A DNA stretch of 64,000 bases. Origin: Intestinibacillus sp. Marseille-P6563. GTDB lineage: Bacteria; Bacillota; Clostridia; Oscillospirales; Butyricicoccaceae. The translations under genes and the position numbers were made by a program. Shown one piece after another: positions 36,605 to 44,514 of this stretch. The notes beneath the pieces were generated by a model. It searched no databases. It saw nothing but the letters and a program-made list of their open reading frames with translations, and had not been told where the DNA came from. Every line of letters begins with the position of its first letter. The first letter of the stretch is position 1. The stretch spans positions 248,001 to 312,000 of the forward strand of contig NZ_UWOD01000001.1 of NCBI RefSeq assembly GCF_900604335.1, read 5' to 3'.

Positions 36605-37237
36605 TTATCGAATGAAATTCATCATCGTGCGCGGATGGGTTTCCGGAGGATCGATCTTGCCCTTGGCCGCATCGATCACCTTGACCATCCAGGCCATGTT
36701 GCGCGCCAGTTTTTCGATTACTTCCACGCCTTCAATGTCCTGCATGGCTTCCCCGATTTCGGCGCCGTGGACCGCATTCCAATAGTCCGAGGTCACGATC
36801 ACCATTTCCATCGCATCCATCAGCCCCAGAAGCTGCTGATAGGTTTCCATGCCGCCCGACCGGCGCAAAGTGCACAGCGCAGCACCAACCTTATGATGGA
36901 ACTGATTCTGGCCGCAGCAGGCCGCCAAAAGGATACGGTCCATCACGCACTTCATATTGCCGGCAATACCGCCATGATAAACCGGCGATGCCAGGATGAT
37001 GCCGTCGGCTTCGATGCACTTATCAATGATCTCATTGACCATATCATCGTTCTGGATGCAGTGCAGCGAGCCGGTATTGAGGCAATGATAGCATGCCAGA
37101 CAGGGCTTGACCTGTGCGCCGGGCTGCACCACTTCAAAGTCGATGCCTTCGGCAGCAAAGACTTTGCCCATCCGTTCCAGACATTGCGCATTGTTACCGC
37201 CCTTGCGCGGACTGCCATTGATCGCTACGATTTTCAT
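36605..37237 (-). CDS. Flavodoxin-like NAD(P)H-dependent FMN reductase / iron-sulfur flavoprotein type
   Basis: A 210-residue flavoprotein of the NADPH-dependent FMN reductase family. The FMN phosphate loop is NGSPRKGGNN, followed by SPVYHGGIAGNMKC. A cysteine cluster CLACYHCLNTGSLHC resembles that of archaeal/clostridial iron-sulfur flavoproteins, so an Fe-S cluster may be bound. Role: electron transfer or quinone/oxygen detoxification (inference). It begins 31 bases after the YihY gene and is likely co-transcribed with it. Confidence 0.85.
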   Translation of the reverse strand: MKIVAINGSPRKGGNNAQCLERMGKVFAAEGIDFEVVQPGAQVKPCLACYHCLNTGSLHCIQNDDMVNEIIDKCIEADGIILASPVYHGGIAGNMKCVMDRILLAACCGQNQFHHKVGAALCTLRRSGGMETYQQLLGLMDAMEMVIVTSDYWNAVHGAEIGEAMQDIEGVEVIEKLARNMAWMVKVIDAAKGKIDPPETHPRTMMNFIR

Positions 37238-37268
37238 ATCTTGTTCCTCCCTTATTTAGAACAACGCA

Positions 37269-38123
37269 TCAAGACGTTGTCTTTTTTCTCCGATTCCGAT
37301 CCATCCGATGCAGCAAAAGCGTATGATTGAGCATCGGACCGATTAAAAGCGTGATGCTGGTCATATAGAGCCACAGCATTAAAATAATAATGGTGCCTAG
37401 CGAGCCATACAGCAAAGAATATCGCCCCAGATTATCGACGTAAAACGAAAAGGCCATCGAAATCGCCCACCATGCCCCAAAGGACAACAACGATCCCGGC
37501 AAAACCTGCCGCCATTTCAGGCGCATATTGGGCAGCAATTTGTTGACGAGCAACACAAAGAAAAAGATGATGCACACCGCGACCGGCATTGAGATTCCTT
37601 CGATAGCATCGGTGACCATCACCGGTACCGGGAACCACTCACGGAGCATCCGAAAGGCCGTGCGGCCAAAGACGACAAGCGACAGCGTTCCAATAATGGC
37701 CAGCAAAAAGCCACAGGTAAACACCAAAGACATGACGATCTGATAGACGGTCCCCCGCCGCCCGTGCACGCGGTAGATTTCATTGACTGCGCGCATGAGT
37801 GAGCGCACGGCGCGCGACAGAAAATAAATAGTCAAAATGGTACCGACAAGCATGGGACGCAGACTGGGCTGCGCATATACATAAGCAATATAGTTCTGAA
37901 TCATGATCTGCACCGAATGCGGCAGGAACTGCGTAAACGTATAGATTGCCTGCTCAGACAGGTGGATCTGCGCCAGAACCGACGTGAGAAACATCAGGAT
38001 CGGACAAAAGGAGAACAGCAGAAAATAGGATAGTTCGGCAGCCGCCTGCGGGATGCCTTCCCGAAAATACCGGCTGAAAAGTTGCCGAATAATCCAAAAA
38101 TGGTCTTTGCTTGCCGTTATCAT
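37269..38123 (-). CDS. YihY/BrkB-type inner membrane protein
   Basis: A 284-residue polytopic protein with six hydrophobic segments and the family core AAAELSYFLLFSFCPILMFL and YGSLGTIIILMLWLYMTSITLLIGPMLN. Once called ribonuclease BN by mistake; the true function is unknown, with transport suggested. I start at MITASKDHF (AGG just before, AAAGGGG further). The upstream ATG-rich frame has no ribosome site. It is divergent from the YpsA-like gene. Confidence 0.88.
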   Translation of the reverse strand: MITASKDHFWIIRQLFSRYFREGIPQAAAELSYFLLFSFCPILMFLTSVLAQIHLSEQAIYTFTQFLPHSVQIMIQNYIAYVYAQPSLRPMLVGTILTIYFLSRAVRSLMRAVNEIYRVHGRRGTVYQIVMSLVFTCGFLLAIIGTLSLVVFGRTAFRMLREWFPVPVMVTDAIEGISMPVAVCIIFFFVLLVNKLLPNMRLKWRQVLPGSLLSFGAWWAISMAFSFYVDNLGRYSLLYGSLGTIIILMLWLYMTSITLLIGPMLNHTLLLHRMDRNRRKKTTS

Positions 38124-38151
38124 CCTCCCCTTTCCCGAAATTGTTGTTATC

Positions 38152-38180
38152 ATTGTACCAGCTTTGCAAGGTCTTGACAA
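38152..38180 (-). promoter_or_regulatory. Promoter for the YihY gene
   Basis: On the minus strand TTGTCA (38175-38180) and TACAAT (38152-38157) are spaced 17 bases, 28 bases before the start. Confidence 0.7.
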
Positions 38181-38214
38181 CCAAAATTCGTCGGCAAAAA
38201 AATTGCAATTCCTC

Positions 38215-38243
38215 TTGATTTTTCGAACAAATGTTGCTATACT
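38215..38243 (+). promoter_or_regulatory. Promoter for the YpsA-like gene
   Basis: TTGATT (38215-38220), a 17-base spacer and TATACT (38238-38243) lie 35 bases before the TTG start; divergent from the YihY promoter. Confidence 0.7.
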
Positions 38244-38278
38244 AAATGCGAACAAATTTTCGATTTGGAGGGATTCTT

Positions 38279-38809
38279 TTGGATCATCGCGTGACTTGTT
38301 GCTTTTCCGGCTATCGCCCGGAAAAAATCCCCGCTTGGACCGCAGCCGGTCCGAATGTCCCTTCTATGCTCCAAACCAAACTGGAAAAAGCCATTGTTCG
38401 TGCGTTCCAGGATGGCTACCGCCTGTTCGTGACCGGCATGAGCCGCGGCTTTGATCTCTGGGCAGCCCAAGCTGTGCTCCAGCAGCGCGAGCACCTTCCC
38501 ATTCGGCTTCTGTGCGCGATTCCCTTTGATGGGCAGGCCAACAGCTGGGAATCCAGCTGGAAAACATGTTATCAAAAAGTCCTGCTGCAGGCCGACTTTG
38601 TTCATTCGCTGGCACAATTCTATACACCCGATTGTTTTTATGCCCGGGACCATTTTATGGTCAACGGCTCTTCCCGGCTGATCTGTTGGTTCGATGGTTT
38701 ACCCGGCGGCACGGCTTTCACCCACCGATATGCCAAAAAACGCGGCCTGGAGATCGTCAATCTGGCCGACCGGCAACTCTGTTTGTTTTCGGAGGTAAGT
38801 TCTTTATGA
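38279..38809 (+). CDS. DUF1273/YpsA-like SLOG-fold protein
   Basis: A 176-residue protein of the SLOG (SMF/DprA-LOG) superfamily. It begins VTCCFSGYRPEKIPA and contains LFVTGMSRGFDLWAAQAVL and LPIRLLCAIPFDGQ, a Rossmann-like nucleotide-binding core, and FMVNGSSRLICWFDG. YpsA influences cell division in Bacillus and Staphylococcus; SLOG proteins are thought to sense or process nucleotide ligands. A TTG start is indicated by GGAGG seven bases upstream, although an ATG 11 codons earlier is in frame without a ribosome site. Its stop overlaps the pentapeptide gene by four bases. Confidence 0.85.
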   Translation: MDHRVTCCFSGYRPEKIPAWTAAGPNVPSMLQTKLEKAIVRAFQDGYRLFVTGMSRGFDLWAAQAVLQQREHLPIRLLCAIPFDGQANSWESSWKTCYQKVLLQADFVHSLAQFYTPDCFYARDHFMVNGSSRLICWFDGLPGGTAFTHRYAKKRGLEIVNLADRQLCLFSEVSSL

Positions 38810-39465
38810 AAATCCCAGCACCCCGTTTGCCCTCTCAATATACACCTTTGACCGACGCGGCAGCATTTGTCGAGCAGGCTCGCCTGTCTTTCGACGGAGA
38901 ACTTGATCTGCGTCAGGTGTCCATTGAGCATCTGTCATTTTCCGAGGCCTCATTCCCCCGCCTTTCTTTACGTGGAGTACGTGTGGTCGCCTGCCGCTTT
39001 GTCGGCTGTGATCTGTCGGGTGCCGATTGGGCGGATGTGCAATTTGTCGACTGCGATTTTTCCGGCTGCGATTTTACGCAAACCAGTTTTCGGCGCTGCT
39101 CGTTTTCCGAATGCAAAGCCGTTGGCACGCAATGGACCGATGCGGCACTGTTGGAAGTCGCGATGCAAAACTGCAATTTTTCTTATAGTAATTTTGCCTC
39201 ATGTGCGCTTCGAAAATGTATGTTTTCCAAATGTGCTTTGCCCCATACCCGTTTTTTCAGCTGTTCACTGCAAGATTGTGCATTTCAGCCGTCTGATTGG
39301 ACTGGAGCTACATTTTTCCAGACCCCGCTTGCTGCACTGGACTTGCGTGCGGTCCAATTGGATGGCCTGTCGGCCGATCTGGAGTCGTTGCGCGGCGCGC
39401 AGGTCACGCGCAGTCAAGCCGCTGACCTGGCGCATTTATTCGGCTTGCGCATTGCACCCGACTAA
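38806..39465 (+). CDS. Cysteine-rich pentapeptide-repeat protein
   Basis: A 219-residue protein. Residues about 40-180 form pentapeptide repeats predicted to fold as a right-handed quadrilateral beta-helix (RFVGCDLSGADW, CDFSGCDFTQTSF, NCNFSYSNFASC, KCMFSKCALPHT). The repeats hold about a dozen cysteines at repeating positions, which is unusual. No signal peptide. GGAGG precedes the ATG, which overlaps the YpsA-like stop (ATGA), so both proteins are translated together. Function unknown; some pentapeptide proteins mimic DNA and protect gyrase, but that is not shown here. Confidence 0.78.
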   Translation: MKIPAPRLPSQYTPLTDAAAFVEQARLSFDGELDLRQVSIEHLSFSEASFPRLSLRGVRVVACRFVGCDLSGADWADVQFVDCDFSGCDFTQTSFRRCSFSECKAVGTQWTDAALLEVAMQNCNFSYSNFASCALRKCMFSKCALPHTRFFSCSLQDCAFQPSDWTGATFFQTPLAALDLRAVQLDGLSADLESLRGAQVTRSQAADLAHLFGLRIAPD

Positions 39466-40022
39466 CGATTTTTCCATACAAATACGGAGATTGGCGGATC
39501 GTTGGGCCGGTTGTGCCAGGTCGACACCAACACGCTGGCTTCCCGATCGTCGATGGTCTGCAAGAATTCCAGCAGCCGATCGCGCTCCGCATATCCATTG
39601 GGACCGCCGTAGTAAATCGATAGACTCATGACGCCACCCGGCTTTAACAGCTGCAAACCGGCCGTGACTGCTGGAATGGATGTTTCGGCTGTGGTGAAGA
39701 TCGATGGATCACCACCGGGCAAGCGACCGAAATTGAACACGATACAATCGATACTTTCCGGCTCAGCATATTGTGCCATGTTGCTATGGCTATCTAAAAT
39801 GAGTGTTGCATTGGTCAGGCCCTCCTGGGCAAGCCGCTCCTCCGTCTGACGGATAGCGTCCACCTGAATATCAAATGCCAGCACATGACCGCTCTCGCCG
39901 GCTAACTGGCACAGCAGCATGGTATCCCGCCCTTTTCCGGCAGTTGCATCGATGCACTTGGCACCCGGCTGAACCATGCGCCGCATAAAGTCATGCGCCA
40001 GCCCTAATGTATTTAAAGACAT
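39462..40022 (-). CDS. Class I SAM methyltransferase, MnmM (YtqB)-like
   Basis: A 186-residue Rossmann methyltransferase with the SAM loop CIDATAGKGRDTMLL, the acidic FDIQ and the catalytic-region VFNFGRLPGGD, then MSLSIYYGGPNGYAE. This resembles YtqB/MnmM, which methylates nm5U34 of tRNA in Gram-positive bacteria. AAGGAGG lies before the chosen ATG; 38 upstream codons are spurious. It converges on the pentapeptide gene, with four overlapping bases at the 3' ends. Confidence 0.85.
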   Translation of the reverse strand: MSLNTLGLAHDFMRRMVQPGAKCIDATAGKGRDTMLLCQLAGESGHVLAFDIQVDAIRQTEERLAQEGLTNATLILDSHSNMAQYAEPESIDCIVFNFGRLPGGDPSIFTTAETSIPAVTAGLQLLKPGGVMSLSIYYGGPNGYAERDRLLEFLQTIDDREASVLVSTWHNRPNDPPISVFVWKNR

Positions 40023-40094
40023 TGCGATTTCCTCCTTGCTTTCAGTATACCATAAGCAAATCAAAATTTTGTTAAAAAATTTTCCGAAAAATGC

Positions 40095-40123
40095 TTGCTT
40101 TCTGTCTTGGTTTCGTCTATAAT
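40095..40123 (+). promoter_or_regulatory. Promoter for tRNA-Leu
   Basis: TTGCTT (40095-40100), 17 bases, then a consensus TATAAT (40118-40123), 27 bases upstream of the mature tRNA. Confidence 0.8.
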
Positions 40124-40150
40124 AAATCACGGTCAACTTTTAGACTGTTT

Positions 40151-40237
40151 GCCGGTGTGATGGAATTGGTAGACGTAGTGGACTCAAAATCCACCGGTGG
40201 CGACACCGTGCCGGTTCGAGTCCGGCCACCGGCACCA
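40151..40237 (+). tRNA. tRNA-Leu (anticodon CAA)
   Basis: An 87-base tRNA with a 7-bp acceptor stem (GCCGGTG/CACCGGC), the D-loop GGAATTGGTAGAC, an anticodon stem GTGGA/TCCAC around loop CTCAAAA (CAA, reading UUG), a long class II variable arm, the T loop TTCGAGT and an encoded CCA 3' end. It has its own promoter and terminator and faces guaA across the island. Confidence 0.97.
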
Positions 40238-40244
40238 GAACAAT

Positions 40245-40297
40245 ATAATCCGAACTTGTTTCCGATAGGAGATGGGTTCGGATTATTTGTTTTTTCG
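40245..40297 (+). terminator. Terminator of tRNA-Leu
   Basis: An 11-bp perfect stem (40245-40255 with 40276-40286) is followed by TTGTTTTTT. Because it is A-rich on the other side, it could also have terminated guaA before the island was inserted. Confidence 0.85.
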
Positions 40298-40302
40298 AGC
40301 GT
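40293..40302 (+). repeat. Left attachment-site candidate (direct repeat copy 1)
   Basis: TTTCGAGCGT, identical to 50089-50098 in the same orientation; extending to 13 bases gives one mismatch. It begins in the T-run of the tRNA-Leu terminator. Confidence 0.5.
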
Positions 40303-40393
40303 TATGAGAACATTTATTTCCGCAACGGGGTGAAGCGCAAACCCACCTCCAAGCCAAGGGGGCCAAGGAAAAAGAAGAAAGCCACATAAATGC

Positions 40394-40431
40394 AAAAAAG
40401 CGGGGTGTCATCCAAAATGGTGACACTCCGC
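40394..40431 (-). terminator. Terminator of the mob operon remnant
   Basis: An 11-bp stem with one G-T pair (40400-40410 with 40421-40431) is followed on the minus strand by a T-run (AAAAAA on plus). It lies just after the small gene downstream of the relaxase. The rest of 40303-40393 shows no gene. Confidence 0.75.
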
Positions 40432-40444
40432 CTTTGCTATGCCT

Positions 40445-40624
40445 TTATTCTGTTTTGGACTCTTGCTTCTCCATTTCTCTCTGCTTCTTCCATTCAGCAA
40501 ATTCCCGCTGTCCCTCCTCGCTCTCATAAAATGCGAGAATGTCCGGCATGATACAGCGGGCGATTGCCTCGATCTGGTGTTGGGGAATATCCGTGTTGTT
40601 AATCAGCTTTTTTCTTCTACCCAA
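40445..40624 (-). CDS. Small protein of mobilizable elements downstream of relaxase
   Basis: A 59-residue hydrophilic protein containing NTDIPQHQIEAIARCIMPDI and an acidic/basic tail EFAEWKKQREMEKQ. Such small ORFs follow MobV-type relaxase genes in Firmicutes elements; function unknown. I start at a TTG (40624) because GGAGG lies five bases upstream; the longer ATG frame would overlap the relaxase in another frame. It begins about 30 bases after the relaxase stop. Confidence 0.65.
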   Translation of the reverse strand: MGRRKKLINNTDIPQHQIEAIARCIMPDILAFYESEEGQREFAEWKKQREMEKQESKTE

Positions 40625-40652
40625 ATGTACCTCCGTGCTTCTCAAAGGTGAC

Positions 40653-41605
40653 TTACAGATCGTGATCTTTGAGGCGCTGCTGGCGTTGTTGCTCTCGGAG
40701 GGCCTGACGCACTTCCGGTGGGATACGGTCAACCAGCCTTTGCATATTTTCCAGTTCACTTTCCAGCTTTGCCCGTTCCATGCGGTCTTTCATCTTGCCG
40801 CTTTCACTGGCCTTTGCCCTTGCTTCCAGCTTTTGATTTCCTTCCAAAAGGTCTTTGATGGTGACCTTATACTTTTTCAGCTGCCCGGAGAAGTTCTCCA
40901 TCTGCGGAAACCACTTTTTCAGCAGGGAGAGGGCTTCCTCCTTTTTCTTTCCGGCGTTCAGCGGGTTCATGCCGTCAATAGTGGCTTCGATGGCTCTGGC
41001 CTGTTTGGAGAGGGAAACTGCCTGTTTGAAAAGCTGGGTGGGGATATGCTTCCGGCCTGTCTTGCTGGCGCTCTCCCCACGCTCCAAATCCGGGTATTTC
41101 TCCACCATGTAGGCATGAAAATCATCCTGCCACTTCGTCAGGTTTGCCTGGTTGCCGATGATTTCTTTGGTGAACAAGCGGTTGTCCTTTGTCAGCGGCA
41201 CAAAGGTCAAATGCAGGTGGGGCGTTTTCTCGTCCATGTGTACCACCGCCGACACGATATTTTCCCGGCCCACCCGCTCAATGAGAAAATCCGCCGCTCT
41301 CTGGAAAAACGCCTGTATCTCCTTTGGGGATTTCCCCTTGAAAAACTCCGGGCTGGCAGTAATCAGGGTGTCGACAAACCTGGTGCTGTCCTTTCGGGTG
41401 CGGTATCCGGTCTGCTCGATACGGCTCTGAATGAAGTGGTAATAGCGCCCCTCCGGTTTGACGATATGGAAGTTGTACTTGCTCTTGGCAGTGTCAAGTC
41501 GGGATTGCTGGCGTACTGTTCTTTCTACCGTCCGTGATGGGCTTCCAGCGGCCTTGCTGGGTTACCCTTGTGCTTCTCAAAACGCAAAATTGCGTGTTGT
41601 TCCAT
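40653..41605 (-). pseudogene. MobV/Pre-type plasmid mobilization relaxase, disrupted
   Basis: The minus-strand frames together encode a MobV family relaxase (Mob_Pre). It starts MEQHAILRFEKHKGNPA, with YNFHIVKPEGRYYHFIQSRI and the metal-binding HxDE...PHLHL motif (VVHMDEKTPHLHLTF), and has a coiled-coil C terminus. An in-frame TAG (near 41527-41529) follows HHGR. About 30 bases later a one-base change of frame (near 41497) is needed to join the rest. An internal ATG at 41273 opens a 206-codon C-terminal frame, but it lacks the N-terminal catalytic strand. The protein would nick oriT and pilot DNA; as read it is inactive. Confidence 0.85.
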
Positions 41606-41787
41606 GAAACTCCTTTCCCCATTCTTTTCCCATCCGGGGTTTTCCACAGGGAAAATCCCACAGAAAATAGCTCGGATAGGATTGGAATGGATAGAATCTA
41701 AATCAATCTCTTAATCTTTGTATTTCTATATACCGTCCGTTTTCCGTACTTCTCAAGGGTGATTTCCGTACTTCATAGGCACGGTTT

Positions 41788-42183
41788 TCAGCCCTCCGGC
41801 GTACCATAACCGGATTTCTTGAAGTCGGTGTTTGAAACCGCTTCATAGAATTTTGGGTAAATGCGGTTGGGTTTTCCACAGCCCTGCTTCTGGATCTCCA
41901 CCAGCCCGGCGTATTGCAGTTCCCGCAGGGTATTCACCGCCTTTTGCCGCCCACAGCGGAGCAGGTCTACCACCTCACAGATGGGATAGTACAGATAAAT
42001 CCGCCCGTACTCGTCCGCCCACCCATTTTTCCGGGATAACTCCGCCCGTCGCAGGATAAAGGCGTACAGCAGCTTTGCCTCGTTGGACAAGGGCTGGAAT
42101 GTAGGGGCTTCAAAGAGGAAATTGGGGAGCCGCGTGAAACTGAACGCCTGCTTCGGCTGATGAATGTAAATCGTGTTTGTCAT
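41788..42183 (-). CDS. Replication initiator A family protein, N-terminal domain (probably truncated)
   Basis: 131 residues matching the N-terminal winged-helix domain of RepA_N-type initiators (FTRLPNFLFEAPTFQPLSNEAKLLYAFILRRAELSRKNGW, then GRIYLYYPICEVVDLLRCG and PNRIYPKFYE). Full-length proteins are usually 250 or more residues with a C-terminal domain. Here the frame stops after TPEG, and the following 150 bases contain repeat-like codons interrupted by stops in all frames. I infer a truncated, decayed gene. It lies between the Cys-rich gene and the relaxase. Confidence 0.72.
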   Translation of the reverse strand: MTNTIYIHQPKQAFSFTRLPNFLFEAPTFQPLSNEAKLLYAFILRRAELSRKNGWADEYGRIYLYYPICEVVDLLRCGRQKAVNTLRELQYAGLVEIQKQGCGKPNRIYPKFYEAVSNTDFKKSGYGTPEG

Positions 42184-42294
42184 AGTGTGTTTTGTAGACG
42201 GTTAGAAGCCCGTTTTCCGGGGTGGGCGATAGTTTATACCACCCGCCCTGGTTTGGGGCTTGCGAAGCCTGATAAATCAAGGCTTTTTTCACTC

Positions 42295-42708
42295 CTAACT
42301 GTCCACACAAGACCTCTTTTTCCGTTCACTTTCGGTTTTCTGCCACCTATGAACTCTGGCGGCGCAGTCCGGGCAGTATTTAGCCCGCTTGGATTTGGGG
42401 ACAAACACACCACCGCAGACCACACAGCGTTTCAAGTCCTTATCCCGGAAAATCTCTGCTTTCAATTCCCCGTCCAGCGGTAAGACCGCCCATCGGAACC
42501 ACTTGCAGCAGACCGAGAAAGAAACCGTCTGTGGGCAGGTACAGGTGTCCCCATCGTCAAGGGCAATGCAGTTGCCGCCCTCGCAGCAACAGCACTCCCG
42601 CCGTATCAGGGTGTTTGCCCGTTTCCGCTGCGCCGGCGTCATGCGGTAAAGGGAACCGTCCGGCCTACGTTCCAGCGGCAGCAAGTCTTTGTAGGGATTA
42701 TTTTTCAT
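42295..42708 (-). CDS. Cysteine-rich VLP-domain protein of mobile elements
   Basis: 137 residues with two cysteine clusters: RRECCCCEGGNCIALDDG and CTCPQTVSFSVCCKWF, then a zinc-ribbon-like CVVCGGVF...YCPDCAA. This is the Cys-rich VLP family carried by Firmicutes conjugative or mobilizable elements, without known activity. The ATG at 42708 has GGAGGG five bases upstream, and overlaps the preceding small frame by four bases (ATGA). The frame is intact. Confidence 0.78.
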   Translation of the reverse strand: MKNNPYKDLLPLERRPDGSLYRMTPAQRKRANTLIRRECCCCEGGNCIALDDGDTCTCPQTVSFSVCCKWFRWAVLPLDGELKAEIFRDKDLKRCVVCGGVFVPKSKRAKYCPDCAARVHRWQKTESERKKRSCVDS

Positions 42709-42905
42709 GCATTCCCTCCGTTTTGCTTTCCGCTGCCGTTCTCCCCGAAAAGGCTTCCTCCCCCATTCCTGCGACATGTTCCGGTGTTGGCACGCTCCCC
42801 ATAACTTTGGGACAACTTGTCCCGAAGTAGCCTCTGGACAAAGTGTCCAGAAGTTGGCTCCTTGCGGTGTTTCCCCAGCCGGGGTATTCCTTTTTGGACG
42901 GTCAT
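42705..42905 (-). CDS. Possible small protein upstream of Cys-rich gene
   Basis: A 66-codon basic frame (GKHRKEPTSGHFV, RDKLSQSYGER) whose stop overlaps the next gene by ATGA, which hints at translation. Against this, the ribosome site is weak and the frame is built over two strong palindromes. A related peptide (VDKMSRSCG) can be read on the same strand near 47110, so the sequence family is repeated in the island. Low confidence. Confidence 0.35.
   Translation of the reverse strand: MTVQKGIPRLGKHRKEPTSGHFVQRLLRDKLSQSYGERANTGTCRRNGGGSLFGENGSGKQNGGNA
42799..42851. repeat. Double palindrome, copy 1 (oriT or regulator site candidate)
   Basis: GGGACAA-c-TTGTCCC (42809-42823) and TCTGGACA-aag-TGTCCAGA (42833-42851) lie nine bases apart. 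A 24-base stretch (42799-42822) is 20/24 identical to 47129-47152 in the same orientation. Confidence 0.6.
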
Positions 42906-43013
42906 TCGGTTCTCAAGGTGCTGTCCATCGATGAACTACCCTAAGTCTACACCTAACTGATCGCCCGTTCCGTATATCCGAAAGGTGGAAAATCGGTCTA
43001 AAAAAACAGGTCA

Positions 43014-43042
43014 TTTCCACGCTCTCGGAATTGTGGTACACT
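43014..43042 (+). promoter_or_regulatory. Promoter upstream of the passenger genes
   Basis: TTTCCA (43014-43019), 17 bases, TACACT (43037-43042); an AAGGAG ribosome site lies before the ATG at 43085. Confidence 0.55.
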
Positions 43043-43084
43043 GATAAGTACAGAGTGATAAATTTGAATTTAAGGAGATAAAAA

Positions 43085-43267
43085 ATGCTCTCCAGCTGCA
43101 AAGAAATTACAGAGTTATTTTATAGTACAGTCCACACAGTAAATGCGAAAGATTATACAAAAGAACAATTAGATGTATGGGCAACAGGACAAGTGGGTTT
43201 AGAGAAATGGAGTCAGTCGCTTCAAGAACATTACAGCATAGTTAGTAGGCTTTGGGGACATAGATAA
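43085..43267 (+). pseudogene. GNAT acetyltransferase remnant with internal deletion
   Basis: 60 codons. The first about 53 match the N-terminal helix region of a YafP-like GNAT (SCKEITELFYSTVHTVNAKD, EQLDVWATG, QSLQEHYSIV). After the valine codon at 43241 the frame reads SRLWGHR and stops. Shifting one base gives VGFGDIDK, the beta strand that should follow in a GNAT, then a stop. So an internal deletion removed the codons between IV and VGFGD and changed the frame, and the rest of the domain is absent. The kinase ATG begins one base after this stop. Confidence 0.7.
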
Positions 43268-43780
43268 ATGATTATTTTAATAACAGGTGCATCGCATACA
43301 GGTAAGACTGTGCTTGCTCAAAAACTGCTTGAAAAGTATAAATATCCTTATTTATCAATAGACCAGCTGAAAATGGGTTTAATTCGTAGCGGCTATACCA
43401 AACTCACACCCGAAGATGATGATAAGCTCACAGGGTATCTGTGGCCTATTGTTCGTGAAATGATTAAAACCGCTATAGAAAACAAGCAAAATCTTATTAT
43501 TGAAGGGTGCTATATCCCTTTTGATTGGGAAAAAGACTTTGTAAAGGAATATCTTGATAACATCCGATACTTTTGTCTTGTAATGAGCGAAAACTATATT
43601 AAAAATCATTTCGATAATATCAAGGAGTATGCAAGTGCCGTAGAAAGTCGCTTAGACGATGAATGTTGTACTATAGAAAGCGTTTTGGAAGATAATGCAC
43701 AGTTTTTGGAACTTGCAAAAAAGTATAATGTAAAATATCTGCTTATCGATGATAAGTACGAGATAGAGATTGATTTATAG
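43268..43780 (+). CDS. Small P-loop NTPase (adenylate/zeta-type kinase family)
   Basis: 170 residues with a P-loop GASHTGKTVLAQKLL at the N terminus, the strand YLSIDQLKMGLIRSG, an Asp/Glu pair, NLIIEGCYIPFDWEKD (Walker B-like) and an Arg in SRLDDE that could be the lid. It resembles small nucleoside/phosphate kinases carried near resistance genes in Firmicutes elements. The substrate is unknown. The gene is clearly AT-rich compared with the chromosome, a sign of transfer. It appears complete. It follows the GNAT remnant without its own ribosome site being evident. Confidence 0.75.
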   Translation: MIILITGASHTGKTVLAQKLLEKYKYPYLSIDQLKMGLIRSGYTKLTPEDDDKLTGYLWPIVREMIKTAIENKQNLIIEGCYIPFDWEKDFVKEYLDNIRYFCLVMSENYIKNHFDNIKEYASAVESRLDDECCTIESVLEDNAQFLELAKKYNVKYLLIDDKYEIEIDL

Positions 43781-43816
43781 TAATAAGTCCCAGTTTATAG
43801 TGCGAGGAGGGGGAGC

Positions 43817-44478
43817 ATGGAACTATCAAAGATCTGCGTGTGGAGCGTGGCCTGACGCTGGAGCGGCTTGCGGAGGAAACCCAAACGAAAAACCACCCAA
43901 ATGCCGATCTTGCTGACCTGCATTTGAGTGATGATATGATTGCATTTTTGAAAAGCGGGCTGGTGGATAATGCCCTCCTGTGTGAACTGGCGACGCACCC
44001 GGATTTTCCCCGGCTCATGGCTGACCTTGAAATCTATGTGAACGGCATAGCTGCAAAGCAGGTGCAGGGTGCAAACGCCATTGTGGACGCCGTGAGCGCA
44101 ACTGTTATGAAGCAACACAACCCTGGTCTGACTGACCGGCAGTTAAGGCAGCTGATCGCTGCCCACATTGACGATGACAGCTTTTGCCGCTATGTGATAC
44201 AGCAGGACATAAATAAGATAGCCCTCGACCTGCGTGAAGCCCACAAGGACGATTTTTTCAGTGTCCCGGAGGACAATCCACTGGAAGATTTCTTGCAGAC
44301 TGCCGAAGAAACCGCCACCACGGACAGCGACCCGGAACAGGCGGCGATGGCCTTTATCTGCAAGCGGCTTAAGCTGAATTATGCGAAACTATCAGACGAG
44401 GAAAAGAAATGGCTAAAAAGGATTGCACAGAAACCGGACTTGCTGAAAAACCCAAACCCGCAGCGGGGAAGGAAATAG
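43817..44478 (+). pseudogene. XRE-type regulator of conjugative elements, damaged in the HTH
   Basis: The frame encodes IKDLRVERGLTLERLAEE, the start of a Cro/C1 helix-turn-helix, then jumps straight to TQTKNHPNADLADLHLSDDM, the linker and C-terminal domain of element-borne XRE regulators. The recognition helix and the end of the HTH are missing. The intact C-terminal part runs to PNPQRGRK. The frame lacks a proper start: the ATG near a GAGGAGG at 43817 is out of frame and the first in-frame ATG/GTG is 43840. DNA binding is therefore unlikely. Confidence 0.65.
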
Positions 44479-44514
44479 CGAAAATATGTATTTACAAGTT
44501 GCGGTGGAAAATAG

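Noticed and set aside
40151-40237. tRNA-Leu 3' end as the integration site of the island
   Set aside because: No copy of the tRNA 3' end is seen near 50 kb, and the tRNA keeps its own terminator directly downstream. The repeat at 40293/50089 fits better.
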